From Microbacterium sp. No. 7 (GTDB lineage: Bacteria > Actinomycetota > Actinomycetes > Actinomycetales > Microbacteriaceae), in assembly GCF_001314225.1 (NCBI RefSeq), contig NZ_CP012697.1, positions 1,054,001 to 1,118,000 of the forward strand: a stretch of 64,000 bases of DNA, given 5' to 3'. Every line of letters starts with the position of its first letter. Position 1 is the stretch's first letter. The notes under the pieces were generated by a model that worked only from the letters and a program-made list of their open reading frames with translations, ran no database searches and was not told where the DNA came from. This document shows, piece by piece, positions 59,129-64,000 of this stretch. Made by a program: the position numbers and the translations under genes.

Positions 59129-59824
59129 TCAGGTGGGGGTCTCGACGGATGCCCAGAAACCACGCTGCTTCAGCACCTCCACGGCGTGCTCGCCGCCGTG
59201 CCAGGTGTGCTGGGCCATCGCGTGGTCCGCCCGTTCCTTGTCTCTGTCTCTGATGGCCTCGAAGATCTCGCGATGCTCGCGGTTCGCCGTCTCGCGCCAG
59301 TGCGGCGCGAACTCGTAGAAGTTGGCGGGCAGGCTCGACGTGAGGTAGCGCAGGATCGCGCGGAGCCGGCCCGATCCGCCGACCTGGCTGACCAGCCGGT
59401 GGAACTGCCGGTTCAGCTCCTGCAGCTCCGCCATGTCGTGGCTGGCATCCATCTGATCGCATATCGATTCCAGCCTCGCGAGCTGCTCGGGGGTGATGCG
59501 GTCCACGGCGCGCGAGGCGGCAAGGCCGGAGGCGAGTCCGTAGACCTCGAAGGAGTCGAGGATGTCTTCGGGCGAGGTGAGGCCGACGAAGGCGCCGCGG
59601 TGCGCGACGTTGACGATGAGCCCCTCCGACTCCAGCTGGATGAGCGCCTCTCGCACGGGGAGCTTGCTGATGCCCAGGGCGTCGGAGACCGCGTCCTGGT
59701 CGATCCGGCTGCCGGGCGGGAGCGCGCCCGAGAGGATCTGGCTGCGGAGATGGGCGGCGGCTTCTGCCTTGTAGGTGCGGCGGGGGCGGCGCTCGTCGCC
59801 GTCGGATGCGGCGGTGCGGCTCAT
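59129..59824 (-). CDS. GntR-family regulator, FCD domain
   Basis: 231 residues. Winged helix at 25-90 (AAAHLRSQILSGALPPGSRID; ISKLPVREALIQLESEGL; VAHRGAFV) and FCD domain (FEVYGLASGLAASRAV; NRQFHRLVSQVGGSGRL; AQHTWHGGEHAVEVL). Its last ten residues (LKQRGFWAS) match the C-terminal ends of the FCD proteins at 18658 and 20054 (RGFWS, RGLWD). AAAGGAGACC precedes the ATG at 59824. Likely autoregulates with the AT-rich island at 59911-59938. Confidence 0.87.
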   Translation of the reverse strand: MSRTAASDGDERRPRRTYKAEAAAHLRSQILSGALPPGSRIDQDAVSDALGISKLPVREALIQLESEGLIVNVAHRGAFVGLTSPEDILDSFEVYGLASGLAASRAVDRITPEQLARLESICDQMDASHDMAELQELNRQFHRLVSQVGGSGRLRAILRYLTSSLPANFYEFAPHWRETANREHREIFEAIRDRDKERADHAMAQHTWHGGEHAVEVLKQRGFWASVETPT

Positions 59825-59910
59825 GGGTCTCCTTTGCACGGTTGCGGATCTCGCAAGGTCACGCGCACGTGTCTCCGTGGGAGGTCGGGACGGTGACCTC
59901 ATCACTGGGC

Positions 59911-59938
59911 AATAAGATATCATTTATCAAAAATCTGA
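59911..59938. promoter_or_regulatory. AT-rich divergent promoter between GntR and MaoC genes
   Basis: An AT run containing GATATC (59916-59921) flanked by ATAA and TTAT lies 90 bp upstream of the GntR start and 65 bp upstream of the MaoC start. It resembles the other GntR-associated islands. Confidence 0.4.
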
Positions 59939-60002
59939 TCTGCGGCCATCATCGTCGATCGGACACCTGCAGCGTGGCGGAATCTGAAGCGAGGAATGCA
60001 TC

Positions 60003-60464
60003 GTGGTCTCGAAACGGGTGCTCGAGGGTGTGCGGGGACTGAGATCGGTCGTCGGTGAGGAGCTCGGCGTCAGCGACTGGCTGCTGGTCGACCAGGAGAT
60101 GATCGGTTCCTTCGCACGCACGACGGGTGATGAGCAATGGATCCACACGGACGTCGAGCGGGCCGCGGCAGGGCCGTTCGGCTCCACCGTGGCCCACGGG
60201 TTCCTCATGCTGTCGTTGATCCCCGTGCTCGCGAACAGCGTCTACGAGGTGACGGGCTTCTCCGCGCGCGTCAACTACGGCGTCGACAAGGTGCGATACC
60301 CGCGGCCGCTGCTCTCCGGCGAGCGGGTGCGCGATCGCGTGACGGTTCTGAGCGTCGACGAGCTCCCGGCGGGCGTCAGGGTCGCCTTCCAGCATCGTGT
60401 CGAGGTGGAGGACGGTGAGCGGCCGGTCTGCTTCGCCCAGACTCTCACGTTGTTCACGCCGTGA
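60003..60464 (+). CDS. MaoC-family (R)-specific enoyl-CoA hydratase-like protein
   Basis: 153 residues, single hotdog. The catalytic D-x4-H is canonical: GDEQWIHTD with Asp and His, then GSTVAHGFLMLSLIP. GTG start at 60003 with GAGG about 9 nt upstream. It converges with the acyl-CoA dehydrogenase at 60622. Expected to hydrate a trans-2-enoyl-CoA to the (R)-3-hydroxy ester. Confidence 0.87.
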   Translation: MVSKRVLEGVRGLRSVVGEELGVSDWLLVDQEMIGSFARTTGDEQWIHTDVERAAAGPFGSTVAHGFLMLSLIPVLANSVYEVTGFSARVNYGVDKVRYPRPLLSGERVRDRVTVLSVDELPAGVRVAFQHRVEVEDGERPVCFAQTLTLFTP

Positions 60465-60578
60465 GCTCGGACGCCGGGGCGGGGCCCCACCGGCGCAGCC
60501 GCGGCGTTCGACCCCGATCAGGCCCACTTCCCCGCTGAGCAGGAGGTCGCGACCCCGCTCGCCGTCACCCGGATGCGA

Positions 60579-60610
60579 CGATGGCCCCTCCCGTCCGGGA
60601 GGGGCCATCG
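60579..60610. terminator. hairpin between convergent MaoC and acyl-CoA dehydrogenase genes
   Basis: 14-bp perfect stem (60579-60592 with 60597-60610), 4-nt loop, 11 bp before the end of the minus-strand gene and about 115 bp after the MaoC stop. Confidence 0.65.
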
Positions 60611-60621
60611 TGCGGAGGGGC

Positions 60622-61788
60622 TCAGCCCTGGCGCTTCTTGGCGGCGCGCACCAGGCTGCCGCCGATGATGAGGCGCTGGATCTCGCTCGTGCCTTCGTAC
60701 AGGCGCAGCAGGCGGATGTCGCGGTAGATGCGCTCGACGACGACGTCGCGCATGTAGCCGGTGCCGCCGTGGATCTGCACGGCGAGGTCGGCGACGCGTC
60801 CGGCCATCTCGGTGCAGTACAGCTTCGCGACCGACGGGCCCACGCGGGTGTCCTCGCCGCTGACGTACTTGGGTGCGGCGTCGCGCACGATCGCGCGGCC
60901 CGTCGAGACGCCGACCTGCATGTCGGCGAGGTGGGCCTGCACCAGCTGGAAGTCGCCGATCGCGGTGCCGCCCTGCGTCGCCGAGGCGGCGTAGGCGACC
61001 GACTCGTCGAGCGCGCGCTGCGCCTGGCCGACCGCGAGGGCGGCGATGTGCACGCGGCCGCGGGCGAGCGAGGTCATCGCGGCCGTGTAGCCGACGTCCT
61101 CCGAGCCGCCGACGAGGGCCGAGGCGGGCACGCGCACGTCCTCGAAGAAGACCTCGGCGGTCGCCGCGCCCTCCTGGCCCATCTTGCGGTCCTTCGGGCC
61201 CACGGTGACGCCGGGGGTGCCGGCGGGGACCAGGAAGACGGCGATGCCCTCGCCGTTCTCGTCCTTCGGGCGCGTGCGCGCGAACGTCACGAAGAGGTCG
61301 GCCGACGGCGCGTTCGTGATGAAGCGCTTCTGGCCCGAGATGACCCAGTCGTCGCCGTCGCGGACGGCCTTGGTGCGCAGGCCCGCGGGGTTCGACCCGG
61401 CACCCGGCTCGGTGAGCGCGAACGAGGCGACGACCTCGCCCGAGGCGATGCGCTCCAGCCAGGTCTCCTTCTGCTCGTCGGTGCCGAACTTCACGAGCAC
61501 CTGGCCCGCGATGCCGTTGTTGGTGCCGAACATCGAGCGCAGGGCGAGCGACGTGTAGCCGAACTCGAACGCCAGCTCGACGTCCTGCGTCAGGTCGAGG
61601 CCCAGGCCGCCCCACTCCTGCGGGATCGCATACCCGAAGAGGCCCATCTCGGCGGCCGCGGTGCGGATGTCCTCCGGGATGGCGTTGGTGTCCATGATCT
61701 CCTGCTCGCGCGGGATCACGCGCGTGCGGATGAACTGGCGGACCTGCGCCAGCACCTCGGAGAACTCGTCGGGGCTTACTTCAGACAT
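60622..61788 (-). CDS. acyl-CoA dehydrogenase, SCAD-type catalytic layout
   Basis: 388 residues. FALTEPGAGSNPAGL for FAD contact, catalytic Glu in RLYEGTSEIQR near residue 368, GYMRDVVVERIYRD near 350. The C-terminus ends in basic AAKKRQG. Start preceded by GAAAGGTGC. Located 69 bp downstream of a TetR gene on the same strand, which may control it. Confidence 0.92.
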   Translation of the reverse strand: MSEVSPDEFSEVLAQVRQFIRTRVIPREQEIMDTNAIPEDIRTAAAEMGLFGYAIPQEWGGLGLDLTQDVELAFEFGYTSLALRSMFGTNNGIAGQVLVKFGTDEQKETWLERIASGEVVASFALTEPGAGSNPAGLRTKAVRDGDDWVISGQKRFITNAPSADLFVTFARTRPKDENGEGIAVFLVPAGTPGVTVGPKDRKMGQEGAATAEVFFEDVRVPASALVGGSEDVGYTAAMTSLARGRVHIAALAVGQAQRALDESVAYAASATQGGTAIGDFQLVQAHLADMQVGVSTGRAIVRDAAPKYVSGEDTRVGPSVAKLYCTEMAGRVADLAVQIHGGTGYMRDVVVERIYRDIRLLRLYEGTSEIQRLIIGGSLVRAAKKRQG

Positions 61789-61857
61789 GCTGCACCTTTC
61801 TTCGATATGTGCGCGGGGATGTGTGCGATCTCTCGCCGTCGCGGGGCGACGGGTCTG

Positions 61858-62496
61858 TCATCGCTCGTCGCGGGTCGCGACGCCGTTGAGGATGAGCGAC
61901 ACCATCGTCCGCACGGTCTGCTCCGTCGACGACCGTGCCGACTTGGGCCACTTGGGGATCTGCTCGGAGGTGTGCACCACGAACAGGTGGAGGACGAAGG
62001 GGTCGATGTCGTCGCGCACCTCGCCCGAGTCGACGGCGGCGCGCACGAGCTCGTCCCACAGCCGGGAGAACCTCTCCATCTCGGGGCGCAGACGCTCGCG
62101 GATCTCCTCGGGGAGCTGGCGGTAGCTGCGGTGGTGCGCCGTCGAGATCGCGCCGATCTCCAGCCGCACGAGGATGAACGCGTGCAGCGCGGCGGCCAGG
62201 CGCTCGCCGGGCGTCGCGGACGGATCGAGGGCATCGAGGGCGGTGCGCACGTCCGCGTGCGCGCGCGCGACGCCGCCGTTGAGCGTCTGCTCGACGAGCT
62301 GGTCCTTGGAGTCGACGTAGTAGTACAGGCTGCCGGCCTGCAGCCCCGCGGCGTGGGCGATCGCCGAGAGGCTCGCGTTCTCGTAGCCTTGCTCGGCGAG
62401 CACCTGTCCCGCGGCGGCGAAGATGCGGGCGCGGGTCGCGTCCGACTTCGAGCCGCCGCGGCGGCTCGCGGGCTTCTCGCTGGTCGTGGGGGTCAC
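61858..62496 (-). CDS. TetR-family transcriptional regulator
   Basis: 212 residues. TetR helix-turn-helix at 20-65 (ATRARIFAAAGQVLAEQGYENASLSAIAHAAGLQAGSLYYYV). The C-terminal domain contains LPEEIRERLRPEMERFSRLWDELV, similar to KstR2-like regulators of acyl-CoA catabolism (weak inference). GTG start at 62496 with GAGGAG 6 nt upstream. Divergent from the racemase-like gene at 62647; likely represses both it and the downstream dehydrogenase. Confidence 0.87.
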   Translation of the reverse strand: MTPTTSEKPASRRGGSKSDATRARIFAAAGQVLAEQGYENASLSAIAHAAGLQAGSLYYYVDSKDQLVEQTLNGGVARAHADVRTALDALDPSATPGERLAAALHAFILVRLEIGAISTAHHRSYRQLPEEIRERLRPEMERFSRLWDELVRAAVDSGEVRDDIDPFVLHLFVVHTSEQIPKWPKSARSSTEQTVRTMVSLILNGVATRDER

Positions 62497-62557
62497 GGGG
62501 GCTCCTCTGCTTCTCACCGTGCTGCCGGTGTCCGTGCCCCTGAAGGATATCGCAATC

Positions 62558-62586
62558 TTGACGAAAATCGAACGTATTGTTAGATT
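62558..62586 (+). promoter_or_regulatory. sigma-70-type promoter of the racemase-like gene
   Basis: TTGACG (62558-62563) and TAGATT (62581-62586) are exactly 17 bp apart; predicted start near 62593. The TGTTAGATT stretch also occurs at 8993-9001 in the ABC divergent region. Confidence 0.65.
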
Positions 62587-62646
62587 AATTTCGCGCCGAC
62601 GCCGGCGCAGCCGACCGCCTCGACGGCGCGGCCGACTGGAGGAGCC

Positions 62647-63828
62647 ATGACGAGCACGGGACCCCTGAACGGACTGAGAGTCATCGAGGTCGGCGCGATC
62701 GGCCCGGGGCCGTGGTGCGCGATGATGCTGAGCGACATGGGCGCGGAGGTCATCCGCGTCGATCGCGCGGCCGAGGCGCGGGCGCACCGCGCCGACGGAC
62801 CGCCGCCCATCGAGCTCGTCACCCGCCGCGGGCGCAAGTCGGTGGCGCTCGACCTCAAGAGGCCCGAGGGCGTCGAGGCCCTGCTGCGTCTGGTCGAGTC
62901 GGCCGACGCGCTCATCGAGGGCTTCCGCCCCGGCGTCGCGGAGCGCCTCGGCATCGGGCCCGACGCCTGCCTCGCGCGCAACCCGCGGCTCGTCTACGGC
63001 CGCATGACGGGCTGGGGCCAGGACGGCCCCCTCGCCCAGGTCCCCGGCCACGATCTCAACTACCTCGCGCTCACCGGCATCCTGTCGACGATCGGGCCCG
63101 CCGAGCGTCCCGTGCCGCCGCTCAACCTCGTCGGCGACTTCGGCGGCGGCGGCCTGCTGCTCGCGTTCGGCGTGCTGGCGGGCGTCCTCTCGGCCCGTGC
63201 GACGGGCGAGGGCCAGGTCATCGACGCCGCCATGACCGAGGGGGCGTCGCTGCTGGGCGGCCTGCTGCACGGCATGCACCAGATCGGCATGTGGAAGGAC
63301 CAGCGGGAGGCGAACCGCCACGACGGCGGCTCGCCGCACTACAACGTCTACGAGACCGCGGACGGCGGGTTCGTCGCGGTGGCCGCGAACGAGCCCCAGT
63401 TCTACCGGGCGCTCGTCGAGGCCCTCGGCTGGTCGCTCGACGAGCTGCCGCCGCAGTACGACCAGGACGCGTGGCCGCAGATGCGCCAGCGGTTCGCCGC
63501 GGCGTTCAAGGAGCGCACGCGCGACGAGTGGGTCGCGCTCATGGCGGGCGTGGAGACGTGCTTCTCGCCCGTGCTGACACTCGCCGAGGCGCGCGAGCAC
63601 GAGCACAACGTCGCGCGCGGCGCGTTCGTGCCGCACGACGGCATCGTCCAGCCGGCACCCGCCCCGCACTTCGCGCGCACGCCCGGCCGCATCCAGGGGC
63701 CCGCGGCCTTCCCGGGCGAGCACTCGGTCGACGTGCTCTCGCGCTGGGGCTTCACGGATGCCGAGATCGCGGCGCTGCAGGACGCCGGGGCGGTCGCGAC
63801 CCTGCCGGAGGGCGTCGCCCGCGGCTGA
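62647..63828 (+). CDS. alpha-methylacyl-CoA racemase-like CaiB-family protein
   Basis: 393 residues. EGFRPGVAERLGIGPDAC, YGRMTGWGQDGP, GHDLNYLALTGILSTIG and NLVGDFGGGG match the AMACR/Mcr subgroup, including the His of GHD and the Asp of GDFGGG as candidate acid-base pair. GGAGGAGCC precedes the ATG. It is a paralogue of the gene at 23918 but lies beside a TetR and acyl-CoA dehydrogenase instead of CaiB genes. Likely epimerises a 2-methyl-branched acyl-CoA. Confidence 0.85.
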   Translation: MTSTGPLNGLRVIEVGAIGPGPWCAMMLSDMGAEVIRVDRAAEARAHRADGPPPIELVTRRGRKSVALDLKRPEGVEALLRLVESADALIEGFRPGVAERLGIGPDACLARNPRLVYGRMTGWGQDGPLAQVPGHDLNYLALTGILSTIGPAERPVPPLNLVGDFGGGGLLLAFGVLAGVLSARATGEGQVIDAAMTEGASLLGGLLHGMHQIGMWKDQREANRHDGGSPHYNVYETADGGFVAVAANEPQFYRALVEALGWSLDELPPQYDQDAWPQMRQRFAAAFKERTRDEWVALMAGVETCFSPVLTLAEAREHEHNVARGAFVPHDGIVQPAPAPHFARTPGRIQGPAAFPGEHSVDVLSRWGFTDAEIAALQDAGAVATLPEGVARG

Positions 63829-63840
63829 CTCCGCGACCTG

Positions 63841-63869
63841 TTGAAGCATCATATATTCCATAGTAATGT
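63841..63869 (+). promoter_or_regulatory. probable promoter of the right-edge gene
   Basis: TTGAAG (63841-63846) and TAATGT (63864-63869) are 17 bp apart, 42 bp upstream of the ATG at 63912; ATATAT and TAGTAAT make this another AT island. Confidence 0.45.
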
Positions 63870-63911
63870 TTCCCTCGTTGCAGCGAAGCCCCGCTCGGCG
63901 AAGGGAAGACG

Positions 63912-64000
63912 ATGAAGTTCACCTATGTGGTCCTGACCAATCCCACCTCCCCTGAGGTGGAGGACGAGTACAACCGCTGGTACGAGGAGCAGCACATCCC
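63912..64000 (+). CDS. start of a small EthD/dimeric alpha-beta barrel-like protein (3' part outside window)
   Basis: Only the first 30 residues are inside the window: MKFTYVVLTNP, then EDEYNRWYEEQHIP. The NRWYEEQHIPD-type segment after a first beta strand is typical of EthD-like and other dimeric ferredoxin-fold proteins found in catabolic clusters. AAGGGAAGACG is the ribosome site. The rest of the gene is needed to go further. Confidence 0.6.
   Translation, partial: MKFTYVVLTNPTSPEVEDEYNRWYEEQHI

Noticed and set aside
1..64000. Mobile element, phage, CRISPR, tRNA or rRNA
   Set aside because: I found no transposase or integrase, no regularly spaced direct repeats, no cloverleaf with T-loop consensus and no rRNA-like stretch; the long inverted repeats at 29341 and 35404 do not flank a transposase.

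Overview
The window is very GC-rich with strongly GC-biased third codon positions, SD-led and probably leaderless genes, lipoprotein solute-binding proteins and many GntR/FCD, TetR and AraC regulators. This points to a high-GC Gram-positive actinobacterium (a Microbacteriaceae-like soil organism is my best guess; no rRNA or marker gene confirms it). I see no IS element, integrase, phage gene, CRISPR array, tRNA or rRNA. Almost everything is catabolic: seven CaiB/BaiF-family CoA-transferases or racemases, two CitE/HpcH-type lyases, three MaoC/hotdog hydratases, three acyl-CoA dehydrogenases, two thiolases, six classical SDRs, three aldehyde dehydrogenases, two LIV-type ABC importers, one TRAP importer, an MFS carrier, a HyuA/HyuB pair and eight local regulators (five GntR/FCD, two TetR, one AraC).

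Layout. 1-4,700: CitE-like lyase, an HSL-type esterase, a 4HBT_3-type thioesterase-like protein, an SDR and a small hotdog thioesterase. 4,800-8,900 (minus): a coupled set FAS1-like hydratase > thiolase > CaiB > SDR, a complete CoA-activation/beta-oxidation-like module. It diverges from 9,200-14,500 (plus): a full LIV ABC importer plus an SDR. 14,600-15,700: beta-propeller lactonase-like protein. 15,870-20,750: enoyl-CoA hydratase + CaiB, then TetR and three GntR/FCD genes. 20,900-27,750: acyl-CoA dehydrogenase > MaoC > CaiB > AMACR-like > CaiB > ALDH operon, then an MFS carrier. 29,400-34,330 (minus): a second LIV importer whose two permeases and one ATPase are fused into one 939-residue protein. 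34,500-39,260: second CitE-like lyase, zinc alcohol dehydrogenase, GntR + thioesterase-like pair, quinone-oxidoreductase-like MDR. 39,700-45,200: TRAP importer > SDR > ALDH. 45,300-49,030: NAD-dependent epimerase, ALDH, AraC regulator. 49,245-55,170: zinc-ribbon protein > HyuA > HyuB > SDR > SDR. 55,377-64,000: CaiB, two acyl-CoA dehydrogenases, thiolase, GntR, MaoC, TetR, AMACR-like, and the start of a small EthD/dimeric alpha-beta barrel-like protein.

How it fits together (inference). Organic acids are imported by the two ABC systems and the TRAP system, activated by CoA transfer from a donor CoA ester (CaiB), epimerised where 2-methyl-branched (AMACR-like), dehydrogenated, hydrated, oxidised by SDRs and cleaved by thiolases or CitE-type lyases. 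HyuAB probably performs ATP-dependent carboxylation or amide/lactam hydrolysis. The actual substrates cannot be read from sequence. Convergent gene pairs are separated by long perfect hairpins, and most transcription units start at a short AT-rich island that often contains a palindrome, suggesting tight FCD/TetR control.
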